Shown here in pieces: positions 43,831 through 51,927 of a stretch of 60,034 bases of DNA. How positions within the stretch are numbered: position 1 is the first letter of the stretch; the number at the start of each line of letters is the position of its first letter. Both the position numbers and the translations under genes were made by a program. Location: contig DHEF01000045.1 in the NCBI GenBank assembly GCA_002399735.1, positions 77,734 through 137,767 on the forward strand, in the 5' to 3' direction. The stretch comes from Chitinophagaceae bacterium UBA4857. Its GTDB lineage: Bacteria; Bacteroidota; Bacteroidia; Chitinophagales; Chitinophagaceae. Under the pieces are notes generated by a model. The model saw only the letters and a program-made list of their open reading frames with translations. It did not search any database and had not been told where the DNA came from.

Positions 43831-44802
43831 TTAGCTGATTTTATCCCTACCATTGGTTTCTGCATACTCGTTATATGTCTGTAAAAAAGCATTATATGTT
43901 TCATCAAGATATAACCCTTTATACTCACTTTGTCGTTTTTTTAAGATATCCTCAAGCTGTTCTCTAAAAACCGTAGAGTTTGCAAGACTATATTTTGTAA
44001 TGCCTTTCCATTCTTCTTTTAATTTTTTATCCCTAATAAACACTTCATAATGATTCATTTTATAGTATATCAATCCTTTAAGTTTTAGGTTTAACAATTT
44101 ATCTTCCAATCTTTGAATACGTATGTCGCAGGTATTAATATTTTTAATGTTCGCTGAACCGTCAATTTTTGCGATAATTTTTTCATTCTTGACAATTTTA
44201 AAAGGACTTTCTACCAAAATTTCATTTATAAAGATTTTGCTACTTGTGTTAAGGGTTGCAATTTCTACATCTTTCCCATTTTCAATTACAAAAGTCTCAT
44301 TGCAGTCTGTGATTTCTATCATACTGTTTTTGATACTTAGCATGGCGGTTAAGTCTCTGTTGTGTCCGTCATAAAAAGTCCATAATTCAGGATGTTCAAT
44401 TAATATCTTGTCTAGTTCTGCTAAATATGTGAGGTTTCTATTTTGAATATCCTTGTCAAATGTTTTGATGATGTAATAAAAGCCTAAGCCAGAAATCAGA
44501 AGGCTAATTGCACCAATCAGCATTGTTAACCAATCTAAATCTGAGTCACTATTTTCTTCTTTCGGAATGTTAATGTCTAAGTTTTGAATTAATACCAAAG
44601 TGTCAGGAATATATGTTGATGGCTGTATAGCGGGTAAAGACTTTTGTGGAATTTTTGTAGTAATACGAGAAGATGTCAATTTATTACTACTTGTTTCTAT
44701 TTTATTTTTTTTGTTTAACTGCTGGACTGTTTTACAACCACAAAAAATAATGAAAGCAGTTATTATTAATAATAGTGTTTTTGCAATAAAATCAAATTTC
44801 AT
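43831..44802 (-). CDS. membrane-anchored lipoprotein-like cassette protein
   Basis: A 323-aa protein from ATG 44802. The N-terminus has a signal with lipobox-like IIFCGC (Cys21/Cys23). A second membrane segment, LTMLIGAISLLISGLGFYYII, lies near residues 90-110, followed by a soluble domain (LAELDKILIEHPELWTFYDGHN). The open frame extends to 44853 only because repeat R12 is partly open; that start is rejected. No family recognised. It is a single-gene cassette between R11 and R12. Confidence 0.65.
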   Translation of the reverse strand: MKFDFIAKTLLLIITAFIIFCGCKTVQQLNKKNKIETSSNKLTSSRITTKIPQKSLPAIQPSTYIPDTLVLIQNLDINIPKEENSDSDLDWLTMLIGAISLLISGLGFYYIIKTFDKDIQNRNLTYLAELDKILIEHPELWTFYDGHNRDLTAMLSIKNSMIEITDCNETFVIENGKDVEIATLNTSSKIFINEILVESPFKIVKNEKIIAKIDGSANIKNINTCDIRIQRLEDKLLNLKLKGLIYYKMNHYEVFIRDKKLKEEWKGITKYSLANSTVFREQLEDILKKRQSEYKGLYLDETYNAFLQTYNEYAETNGRDKIS

Positions 44803-44845
44803 TTTAGCTTGCTGTAAATTATTACTTGATGTGTTATAATGGGTG

Positions 44846-44984
44846 ACGCACAACGGTTCTCGGCTTGGCGATGTGGCGGATTTTTAGCACAAAAGTTCCA
44901 TAGAATTACTGCTGTTGAACCTTGCGCAAATGTTTCATAGAAGCACTTCAGCCGCCATATTGCCATACCGATGTTGTGCGTTCG
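44846..44984 (-). repeat. attC-like repeat R12 (type I variant)
   Basis: Starts ACGCACAACGG and ends ATGTTGTGCGT; the second arm is GTGGCGG/CCGCCA in place of CGGGCGGG/CCCGCC, showing covarying stem changes. Confidence 0.75.
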
Positions 44985-44989
44985 TATTT

Positions 44990-46054
44990 TTAAAATTGCT
45001 TTTCAAAAGTTTTTCCGTTAAACTTAAATATATTTCCATCTGCCATTCCAAAAAGCAAATTGTTTTTGTTGTCTTTATAAATGGTCCAAATCATTGGTTT
45101 AGATGGATTATCGCTAACTGCATAGTTTTTAAAGGTTTTACCGTCATATTTCCAAGCTCCTGTATACACATCTCCAAACCAAATATTACCTTCCGAATCT
45201 TCTTCAATAGCAAAAGGGTGTTCTAGCGTACCTGGTTGTGATTTATTATCTCCTTTTCTTGTACTTGTTGGATGGATTAATTTATTCTTTTCAGAAAAAT
45301 TGATGGTCGAATTACCTTCCATTAGCAAAACGCCAATTCCATTATTTCCTATCCAAATTCGACCTTTTGAATCTGCTAGTACACTTCTAATATGCAATTG
45401 TTCATTATCTTTTAGGTTTAATTTTTCAGCATCAAAGATGTTTACCATTTTGTCATCATAACTGTATAGTGCTGCATAAGTCGCAATCCAAACTTTACCG
45501 TCTTTATCTTTTGAGATACCCGTAACACCATAAGATGTATTAGGTTTTTTATTTTTGGGTTTTGGGAAAATCAGATAGTTCATATTTGTTCCGTCAAAAC
45601 GATTAATTCCGTCTTCCTCCCAAGCATAAAACCATAAATTCCCTCTGGTTTTATCCCAATCAAATAGTAGATTGTTATTTTTAGATGGATAATTAGTAAA
45701 CCTCCCTTGGTCATATACACTTATTCCGTTTGCAGTTCCAAACCAAATTTTTCCATTCTCGTCTTCTTGGATTGAACGGATTTGATTGTCGGATAAACCC
45801 TCATTAATTGTAAAGTAATTAAATGATTCGCCATTATAAAAACTTACGCCTTCATTATGACTTCCAATCCAATAATTACCTTTACTGTCCTGAAAGATAG
45901 CACGTATTGCCGAAGTGAATTTCAAGGTGTTGGTTTTTGAAGTCGCTACCAATTCTGGACTGTCCGTTTCTTTTTCTGTTGATTTCTTTTCAACACAAGA
46001 AAAGTTCAGTGTCAATATGAGTATTAGGTAAATCAATTTAATTTTTTTGTCCAT
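44990..46054 (-). CDS. beta-propeller lipoprotein (two-component regulator propeller repeats)
   Basis: A 354-aa predicted lipoprotein: signal IKLIYLILILTLNFSC with Cys20, then repeated propeller blades with the Reg_prop pattern (IRAIFQDSKGNYWIGSHNEGVSFYNG, IRSIQEDENGKIWFGTANGISVYD, VTGISKDKDGKVWIATYAALYSYD, and three or four further blades). It lacks the histidine kinase part that such propellers usually sense for, so it is a free-standing periplasmic or outer-membrane propeller. The upstream open frame to 46174 is repeat R13 and is rejected. Ligand unknown. Confidence 0.85.
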   Translation of the reverse strand: MDKKIKLIYLILILTLNFSCVEKKSTEKETDSPELVATSKTNTLKFTSAIRAIFQDSKGNYWIGSHNEGVSFYNGESFNYFTINEGLSDNQIRSIQEDENGKIWFGTANGISVYDQGRFTNYPSKNNNLLFDWDKTRGNLWFYAWEEDGINRFDGTNMNYLIFPKPKNKKPNTSYGVTGISKDKDGKVWIATYAALYSYDDKMVNIFDAEKLNLKDNEQLHIRSVLADSKGRIWIGNNGIGVLLMEGNSTINFSEKNKLIHPTSTRKGDNKSQPGTLEHPFAIEEDSEGNIWFGDVYTGAWKYDGKTFKNYAVSDNPSKPMIWTIYKDNKNNLLFGMADGNIFKFNGKTFEKQF

Positions 46055-46072
46055 TTCGGGTTTTCTAATATG

Positions 46073-46212
46073 ACGCACAACGTTTCGGGGCTTTGCGTTC
46101 GGGCGGGAAATAGAAGCACAAAAGCTGAATTTATTACTGATGTTTAATTGAAAAACTGCTGTTGAGTTTTCCACTTCAGCCCGCCTGACGCAAAAACCTT
46201 GTTAGCTGCAGC
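46073..46212 (-). repeat. attC-like repeat R13 (type I)
   Basis: Starts ACGCACAACGTTTCGGGGC and ends CGCAAAAACCTTGTTAGCTGCA. It is near-identical to R7 across both arms and much of the loop, although 6 kb away. Confidence 0.8.
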
Positions 46213-46214
46213 TT

Positions 46215-46733
46215 TTATTTGTAATTGCCATTGTTCCACAATTTTTCTATTATTTCTTGTTCGCTATATTCAAAGTAATTTCCGTTTTTGTCTTTATTTC
46301 GTTGGAATAGTTTATGGTCATAAGTCTTAAAATTTTTCTCCAAAAAGCTAATGTAATAGTCATCAAATCGGTAGTAAAATTGTCCTTTAAAACTATCGTC
46401 ATTTTCGTCTGGTAATACAAAAGTTTTATTTCGTTTTACAATTTCTATTAATTCAGGTTATATAATATTCTCGACAAGTTTTGGGTCTGGCAAACTAATG
46501 TCAAAAGCTAAGTTTTCAGCTCCGTCAGCTTCCCACCATTCCCAAAGGTTAAACTTCGACATATCTTTTCCTGTTATTCCGTGAAGTTTATTCTCAAGTT
46601 TTTGATATTGAGAATTGTCTTCATCTCCATTTTCGTCACAATAGTCAGTATAAGCCAAAATTAGTTTCAAAACTTCGGGATAAATTCTTTCGGCAGTTTC
46701 AATGTCAGGTTCAATCTCTTTTCTTAGTTCCAT
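46215..46733 (-). pseudogene. cassette gene interrupted by one in-frame TAA
   Basis: From ATG 46733 the frame runs 91 codons to a TAA at 46458-46460, then stays open in the same frame for 80 more codons to a TAA at 46215-46217. The downstream part reads as a normal protein (PELIEIVKRNKTFVLPDEND, then YYRFDDYYISFLEKNF). One base change thus splits a protein of about 171 aa. The first half (KEIEPDIETAERIYPEVLKLI, WEWWEADGAENLAFDISLPD) is acidic. No family recognised. It could be a real nonsense mutation or a sequencing error. Confidence 0.75.
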
Positions 46734-46768
46734 TTTTCTTTCAGTTAGAACGTAATGTCTGTTAAAGT

Positions 46769-46910
46769 TGCAGCACAACGTTGAGGGGCTTTGCGTTCGG
46801 GCGGGTTTCGGAGCGCAAAGTTTCAATTTATTACTAATGTTTATTTAGATGCACAAAGCTCCAAGTTTGCACTTCAGCCCGCCTGACGCAAAACCCGTGT
46901 TATGTGTAGC
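46769..46910 (-). repeat. attC-like repeat R14 (type I)
   Basis: Starts TGCAGCACAACGTTGAGGGGCTTTGCG and ends GACGCAAAACCCGTGTTATGTGTA, with the CGGGCGGG/CCCGCC second arm as in R7 and R13. Confidence 0.8.
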
Positions 46911-46915
46911 TGTTT

Positions 46916-47719
46916 TTATTCTGCAAGTTCGGTTTTCATTTTTTCAAAGTCTTTAATGTGTTTATCAATTTTCGCTTGGTCTTTAGTTGAAAGTAAGAAT
47001 GACTTTTTTCGTCCAGTTACCATTATGTCCCAAACTGTTCTGTTGTCAGCCCCAACGATGTTACAAGAATTTGTCGCTTGAAACATTTTACATTTTGTTT
47101 TTTGTAGTCTGGTCGCTAACCAAGCATATTCTTTAGTTTCAAATTGATTTGACAAAAAAAGAGTTTCTAAATTTCTCAGATGTCCTAAGGGTTGTAAAGT
47201 ATCGTCTGCAATCTTTAGGTTTGTTATGCTGAGAGTGCTTAGGTTTGTCAAATTCTTTAACGGATTAATTGACTTTATTTTTAGTGGCTTGTCGTGTCCG
47301 CCACCTAATGTCAAGTCGTTAATTTGCGTTGCGAGTGAAAGCTGGTCTATTTCTTCCAACTTTGAAAAGTCAGTAATTTCAAGCGTTTTTAAACCTCTGT
47401 TTTTGCTGATGTCCCAGAGTGATGTTGATTTTGTGTTCCAGTTCAGAATAATTGTTTCTGTTTCGTCAAGAGTTTCAAGAATTGTCAAGTCTTTAGCCAA
47501 TACTTGGTATAAATTAAGATACTTTAAATTAACTAAAGGAAGTATTTTTCTTAACTCTTTGTCGTTTGCTCCAATAAGCCACAGATTTTCAATAGACAGT
47601 TCTTTTAGTCTTTCAATGTTTTTAGCAGAAACAGACATATGCAAAGACTTCTCATTCTTGTCGAAGTCGTTCAAGTCCGTAATAAATGCTTTTGGTTTCT
47701 GTGGTAAATTGTCTGTCAT
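46916..47719 (-). CDS. leucine-rich repeat cassette protein
   Basis: A 267-aa soluble protein with leucine-rich repeats over residues about 35-200: IERLKELSIENLWLIGAN, LPLVNLKYLNLYQV, LKTLEITDFSKL, LTNLSTLSITNLKI, LRNLETLFLSNQF. A short C-terminal cap (KFK-rich, TKDQAKIDKHIKDFEKM) follows. No signal peptide. Its role is likely protein binding; the partner is unknown. It is the first cassette counting from the presumed attI side. Confidence 0.78.
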   Translation of the reverse strand: MTDNLPQKPKAFITDLNDFDKNEKSLHMSVSAKNIERLKELSIENLWLIGANDKELRKILPLVNLKYLNLYQVLAKDLTILETLDETETIILNWNTKSTSLWDISKNRGLKTLEITDFSKLEEIDQLSLATQINDLTLGGGHDKPLKIKSINPLKNLTNLSTLSITNLKIADDTLQPLGHLRNLETLFLSNQFETKEYAWLATRLQKTKCKMFQATNSCNIVGADNRTVWDIMVTGRKKSFLLSTKDQAKIDKHIKDFEKMKTELAE

Positions 47720-47735
47720 TGTCGTTCGTTACAGT

Positions 47736-47762
47736 TACACATAACGCCTGTATTGGCGTTAT
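47736..47762 (-). other. simple recombination-site-like palindrome closing the array (attI-like candidate)
   Basis: ATAACGCC-TGTATT-GGCGTTAT is a perfect 8-bp inverted repeat with a 6-bp centre, preceded by TACACATAAC complementary to the R14 boundary. On the minus strand it precedes the first cassette, exactly where an integron attI or first junction would lie. No long hairpin is present here, unlike R1-R14. Confidence 0.5.
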
Positions 47763-48008
47763 CACCCACAATATACAAAAAAATATAGCTTTTGAAAACC
47801 AACGTATTAGTATTATACTTTTTCTATTATCATTAGCACAATACCATACTATACAGATTAGAAACCCCGAATAAAACACGGAGTATTCCAGATTGCCCAA
47901 TAGAATTACCAAACGATGCAGTGAGTGACACAACAGACGCTGATAGTAGTAATGCTGCCCCGAATCAAAACATAAACCTTACTCGGGGTTAGAAATTGGT
48001 AGCATAAA
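47763..48008 (+). other. intergenic stretch with an interspersed repeat
   Basis: No gene or integrase remnant seen between the array edge and the terminator at 48009. It carries CCAATAGAATTACC...ACAACAGACGCTGATAGTAG at 47896-47957, related to 58956-59067. Confidence 0.6.
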
Positions 48009-48035
48009 AAAAGGGACAACCAAACTGTCGTCCCT
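48009..48035 (-). terminator. terminator after the CDICGCG gene
   Basis: On the minus strand GGGACGAC-AGTTTG-GTTGTCCC followed by a run of seven T, nine bases after the stop at 48044. Confidence 0.85.
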
Positions 48036-48043
48036 TTTAATAT

Positions 48044-48964
48044 TTATAATGTCATGGCCAAGTGAACCATCAACCTGTCCTGCGCCCGGGCTAATCCGTT
48101 AGCCAGGTTTTGCGAAAGCGGGGTCTGGTAATTGGCACCCAGGGAATACTTGCCAAAGATGGTTTCTACACCCAGGGTGCCTAATAACAGGTTACCACCG
48201 GAAGCAAACACTTTTAGTTGGGCATCCAGATCGGTTTGGGCTGTTTCACACTGTACACCTGCGTTGGGTGCCAACATTATTTTGTTTTTAGTACGAAACT
48301 TATAATATACCTGCGAGTTTACGGTAAACTTATTGCCGTATTGGTAATGGTGCCGGTTGGCGGTATTTATTTTATAATTGGTGTTTACATTTATACCGGC
48401 ATCCTGTAAACGTACATCGTACATGGCGGTAATATTAAAATCGTAACTGCCGGTACCCAGTTGAAATAAATTTAAACCTTGCGCCTGTATAGCTTTATCA
48501 GCCGGATTGTATGTACCGGTAGCCAGTTTAACGCCGCCACCCAGCCATAAACTTTGTACCAATAAGCGGCTATGTTGGGTGGTGTTCCGTTTGTTTATTA
48601 TTTGGTACAGCCCTGTGAGGGATATATCGCCTAATCCGTTTTTACTGTCTGTATTGCCCTGGTTTGTTTTAGCCGTAAGGCTGTAGGGCACAGCAGCCAT
48701 TACCCTAACTTTTGGGGTAATATTCCAACCGCCCCAGGCTTCGGTTATATGGTATTTTTCACGAGTGGTAAGATGGGTGGTGGCACCACCATTGCCTAAA
48801 TGTGTGAGCATGCTGTTATACCTGTAACGTACACCCATAATGTGTTTTTGAAAATCGGGCAGTATACCAATGTATTTATTGCCAATACCACATCCGCAAA
48901 TGTCGCAGGCAATACTTAATAAGGGGCTGGAAAGAAAAAATAATACGATCAATCTGTATTTCAT
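48044..48964 (-). CDS. CDICGCG outer-membrane beta-barrel protein
   Basis: A 306-aa exported protein. The signal peptide ends at about residue 19, and the mature N-terminus starts with CDICGCGIGNKYIGILPDF, three closely spaced Cys (20, 23, 25) that could bind a metal such as copper or form disulphides. The rest alternates short hydrophobic strands (RVMAAVPYSLTAK, LLVQSLWLGGGVKLATG, YSLGANYQTPLSQN), typical of an outer-membrane barrel of the transporter type. It is the last gene of the copper/haem operon, 22 bp after a di-haem peroxidase gene. The context suggests copper or redox handling, by inference. Confidence 0.78.
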   Translation of the reverse strand: MKYRLIVLFFLSSPLLSIACDICGCGIGNKYIGILPDFQKHIMGVRYRYNSMLTHLGNGGATTHLTTREKYHITEAWGGWNITPKVRVMAAVPYSLTAKTNQGNTDSKNGLGDISLTGLYQIINKRNTTQHSRLLVQSLWLGGGVKLATGTYNPADKAIQAQGLNLFQLGTGSYDFNITAMYDVRLQDAGINVNTNYKINTANRHHYQYGNKFTVNSQVYYKFRTKNKIMLAPNAGVQCETAQTDLDAQLKVFASGGNLLLGTLGVETIFGKYSLGANYQTPLSQNLANGLARAQDRLMVHLAMTL

Positions 48965-48986
48965 GCTGTTGATATAATATGATGAT

Positions 48987-50009
48987 TTATTGCTCGGCCA
49001 ATAATGTATTGGTAATAAAATGTCGGTCGTTTAACGTGGCTAAAAATGCAAGTACCTGTTGTTTTTCGTCGTTGCTTAGGGGAATACCATTGCTTAACAA
49101 CGGATCAAGATTTGGCGTAGCCTGCACCGTGCTGCTGTAATGGTTTAATACTGCATCCAGTTTTATATAACGGCCATCGTGCATATAAGGTGCCGTATAA
49201 GCCAGGTTGCGTAAGCTGGGTACTTTAAATTTGTATTTATCATTGTCGTTCAGTGTAATATCATAACGCCCCAAATCATCGTTATAACCAATGCCAATGC
49301 CGTTATTGCGAAAACTGTTATCGGTAAACAAGGGTTCCTTGTGGCAACTGCCACATTTTTGTTGCACCAACCGGTAACCGGCTGCTTCCTGTTGGGTAAA
49401 TTTTGCATTCCCCATATTCAACATCACACTATCGTACTTACTATTACTACTAATACACATGAGCATAAACTGCGATAGCGCTTTCATAAAATGAGCCGTG
49501 GTAATGGTTTCATTGCCAAATGCTTTTTTAAACAAACCCGGATATTGCGGATGTGCCTGTAGTTTGGCAATAACATTACTCACGGTTTCATCCATTTCTT
49601 CATGTGCCGTAATGGGGTTAATGGGTTGCAGGTCAAGATCAAAAATGCCACCATCCCACATATAGTTGGGTATCCAGGCCAGGTTCATAATAGGCGGACT
49701 GTTTCGCCGGCCCAGTCGGTCATCAATACCATGGCTTACATCATGCCCGTGTTGTGTAAAGGCTGATGATTGTATATGACAACTGCCACAACTAATGGTA
49801 TTGTCGCGGGACAACCGCGGCTCATAAAATAAACGCCTCCCTAACTCAAAACCATCTTTGGTAATGGGGTTATGCTCTAACGCATAAACAGGTGCGGGAA
49901 AATGGGGTGGGTTTACAAAACCCGGAAATATAGACTCCACAGCATGTTTGCTACAAGCAGCAATCACCAATATTACCCCGGTGATGACGGAAAAATGTTT
50001 ACGGTTCAT
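48987..50009 (-). CDS. di-haem cytochrome c peroxidase/MauG family protein (MbnH-like)
   Basis: A 340-aa exported lipoprotein (lipobox VIAAC, Cys19) with two c-type haem motifs, CGSCH at residues 74-78 and CGSCH at 219-223, and the family signature APYMHDGRY before the C-terminal helix. Length and layout match the CcpA/MauG superfamily. It starts 5 bp after the stop of an MbnP-family gene, and in known pairs MbnH is a MauG-like enzyme that oxidises a Trp of MbnP to kynurenine; that reaction is inferred here from adjacency. H2O2 reduction is the alternative. Confidence 0.9.
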   Translation of the reverse strand: MNRKHFSVITGVILVIAACSKHAVESIFPGFVNPPHFPAPVYALEHNPITKDGFELGRRLFYEPRLSRDNTISCGSCHIQSSAFTQHGHDVSHGIDDRLGRRNSPPIMNLAWIPNYMWDGGIFDLDLQPINPITAHEEMDETVSNVIAKLQAHPQYPGLFKKAFGNETITTAHFMKALSQFMLMCISSNSKYDSVMLNMGNAKFTQQEAAGYRLVQQKCGSCHKEPLFTDNSFRNNGIGIGYNDDLGRYDITLNDNDKYKFKVPSLRNLAYTAPYMHDGRYIKLDAVLNHYSSTVQATPNLDPLLSNGIPLSNDEKQQVLAFLATLNDRHFITNTLLAEQ

Positions 50010-50014
50010 AACAA

Positions 50015-50827
50015 TTAATTTTCGGTATGATCGTGGGTAAACATTGTTGCATAGTTGTTGGCAACGGGCACACTAAAATTGCTGAACATTACTTGCGGTC
50101 TTTCGGCAATACTAATAGTGGTGCTGCCACTTAACACTTTATCAATGTCAACAAAAAAATGAATATTGGCATTACGGCCTTTTCTTACCTGTGCAATGCC
50201 GCGACTCGTTAAATCGGCAGTAACCGTTTTAATATTGTTGATAGTAGGGGCGGAGTAACCGCCAAAGCCACCAATATGGTAACGGTATTTTCTAACACCT
50301 GTTGGATCAACCGGTGCAGCCGGACTAATACCTTCCATTTTTAAAAATATATAACCCGGGTTCCAACCCCAGTACATACCATTATCCATACCACCGGCAG
50401 GATCAAGTACACCGGTGCGTTTGCTAATGTCCATGGTGCTGCGTAAACTATCAACACCCAGTGTAAATGTTACACGGGTATAATCGCCTTCAGGAACTTT
50501 TACCCGGGCAAAACGTGTATCGGGCTCCGATTCCTTAATAAGAAAATAACTGCTGTCCTGCGGCACGGTATAAACCGTACCATCAGCTTTTGCCACCTGT
50601 ATATTGCTGATATAATATTGCAGTACCTGAATATTATATACTTCACCGGATGCATTGGTAAAATTTACATTGTTTAAAATAAGGTTTTGTCCGCCAACAA
50701 TATTGTCAAACTCAATAGACAAAGGTGCCAAGTTTTCCGGATTAAAACCCGGTTCGGTTGGGTTTTTGCGGCAGGATAACTGGGTTAACAAACTAAGCGA
50801 GACGATTAAAATATTTTTTAACATCAT
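50015..50827 (-). CDS. MbnP-family copper-binding lipoprotein
   Basis: A 270-aa lipoprotein (lipobox TQLSC, Cys19). MbnP signatures are seen: the N-terminal FDNIVGGQNLILNNVNF, VLQYYISNIQVAKADG, FTLGVDSLRS and the aromatic block MYWGWNPGYIFLKMEG. In the characterised member a Trp is converted to kynurenine and the protein binds copper. It is followed within 5 bp by its di-haem partner and preceded by a second peroxidase gene, making the second of two tandem pairs. Confidence 0.88.
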   Translation of the reverse strand: MMLKNILIVSLSLLTQLSCRKNPTEPGFNPENLAPLSIEFDNIVGGQNLILNNVNFTNASGEVYNIQVLQYYISNIQVAKADGTVYTVPQDSSYFLIKESEPDTRFARVKVPEGDYTRVTFTLGVDSLRSTMDISKRTGVLDPAGGMDNGMYWGWNPGYIFLKMEGISPAAPVDPTGVRKYRYHIGGFGGYSAPTINNIKTVTADLTSRGIAQVRKGRNANIHFFVDIDKVLSGSTTISIAERPQVMFSNFSVPVANNYATMFTHDHTEN

Positions 50828-50854
50828 GATTTTATTTTTAAGCCAGCAACTTTA

Positions 50855-51922
50855 TTAAGGAGCTGTAAGGTCTTTACGATGAATAAAATCTTCATCAGTA
50901 AGTGTTTTTAAAAAAGCAATAATTGCCTGAATATCTGTTTGTGAAAGCGCTATACCTGCAGCACCGTTTGGTAATTGGTACATACCCTTTGCCAGACTAG
51001 GAGAAACTTTTACACCTTGGGCATAATGTTGTAAAACTGCTTCTATATTGGCAAACCTTCCATCATGCATATAAGGTGCAGTAAGCATAATATTTCTAAG
51101 CGTAGGTGTTTTATAAGCTCCTACATCGGCAAGCTGATAACTTACCCTGTACCTGCCCAAGTAAATACCCTCATGGTCTACTTCATTAAATGTGGCATCC
51201 AACCCGTTATTATGGTAGTTATTATCTGTAAACAAATCACTACTATGGCAACCCTGACATTTCTGCTTCACCAGAGTTAATCCGTTTTTTTCAACATCAG
51301 AAAGCCATCCGCCATCCTCTTTACGTACATATTTATCATACCGGCTATTGGCCGATACAATGGTGCGCTGAAACTGGGCTAATGCTTTTACAATATTGGG
51401 AGAAGATATGTCTTGTTGAAACGCTTGCTGAAATTGCCTTATATATGTTGGATCGGCACGCAGCTCGTCAATCAACTCATATAGGTTTTGATCCATTTCG
51501 TCGTGAGCAGACAAAGGCCCGAAAGCCTGTGATTCCAGGTTAGTAGAACCACCATCCCAAAATAAACCATTGTTACTCCATGCCAGATTTATAAGAGTAG
51601 GAGAATGTCTAAGTAAAGTAGTACCAGAAACACCTGTAGTGCTAAGTGCTACTCCATCACTAAATGCCAAATCTTGCTTATGGCAACTGGCACATGAAAT
51701 TTGATTATTACCCGACAAACGCACATCATAAAATAATCTCCGACCCAATGCAATGCCATCAATCGTTAATGGATTAGTGGAACTACTTTCAGGTTGAGGA
51801 AAGTTTGAAGGAACCGCAAGTTTATAAGCTTGCGGCTCTTTCAAAACATCTGTTTTGCTACAGGATAACAATAAAATTGCAGCCAATAAAATATTAACAA
51901 TATAAAAAAGGCGTCCTTTCAT
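50855..51922 (-). CDS. di-haem cytochrome c peroxidase/MauG family protein (MbnH-like), second copy
   Basis: A 355-aa exported lipoprotein (LLLSC, Cys21) with haem motifs CASCH at residues 77-81 and CQGCH at 222-226, and APYMHDGRF near residue 290. It is paralogous to 48987-50009 (shared FELGRRLFY/IALGRRLFY, SAHDEMDQ/TAHEEMDE, NDDLG-type loop). It starts 5 bp after an MbnP-family gene. The tandem duplication suggests two specialised MbnP-MbnH couples or one recent duplication that has diverged. Confidence 0.9.
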   Translation of the reverse strand: MKGRLFYIVNILLAAILLLSCSKTDVLKEPQAYKLAVPSNFPQPESSSTNPLTIDGIALGRRLFYDVRLSGNNQISCASCHKQDLAFSDGVALSTTGVSGTTLLRHSPTLINLAWSNNGLFWDGGSTNLESQAFGPLSAHDEMDQNLYELIDELRADPTYIRQFQQAFQQDISSPNIVKALAQFQRTIVSANSRYDKYVRKEDGGWLSDVEKNGLTLVKQKCQGCHSSDLFTDNNYHNNGLDATFNEVDHEGIYLGRYRVSYQLADVGAYKTPTLRNIMLTAPYMHDGRFANIEAVLQHYAQGVKVSPSLAKGMYQLPNGAAGIALSQTDIQAIIAFLKTLTDEDFIHRKDLTAP

Positions 51923-51927
51923 TGTTT

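Larger units (their letters stand above)
33418..47762 (-). mobile_element. integrase-less integron-type gene cassette array (CALIN-like)
   Basis: About 14 kb of small genes, all minus strand except one XRE gene, separated by long imperfect palindromes R1-R15. For most modules the bases after the upstream boundary are complementary to the bases before the downstream one: GTTAGGTGCA 39726-39735 with TGCACCTAAC 40298-40307; GTTGGTGGC 40490-40498 with GCCACCAAC 42544-42552; GTTGTGCGT 44973-44981 with ACGCACAAC 46073-46081; GTTATGTGTA 46899-46908 with TACACATAAC 47736-47745; GTTAGCGG 36225-36232 with CCGCTAAC 37094-37101. In integrons this arises because cassettes are cut between G and TT of GTTRRRY. 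Gene orientation relative to R'' and R' also fits. No integrase is seen on either side. Edges are least certain on the left, at 33418-34440. Confidence 0.65.

Noticed and set aside
33418..47762. Regular repeats with inserts, CRISPR-like at first sight
   Set aside because: Repeats are about 90-200 bp, imperfect, and the spacers are genes of 0.3-2 kb; no cas genes.
47763..48043. Search for an integrase or its remnant next to the attI-like site
   Set aside because: No frame with tyrosine recombinase motifs (R..HxxR..Y) in this stretch or in any annotated gene of the window.
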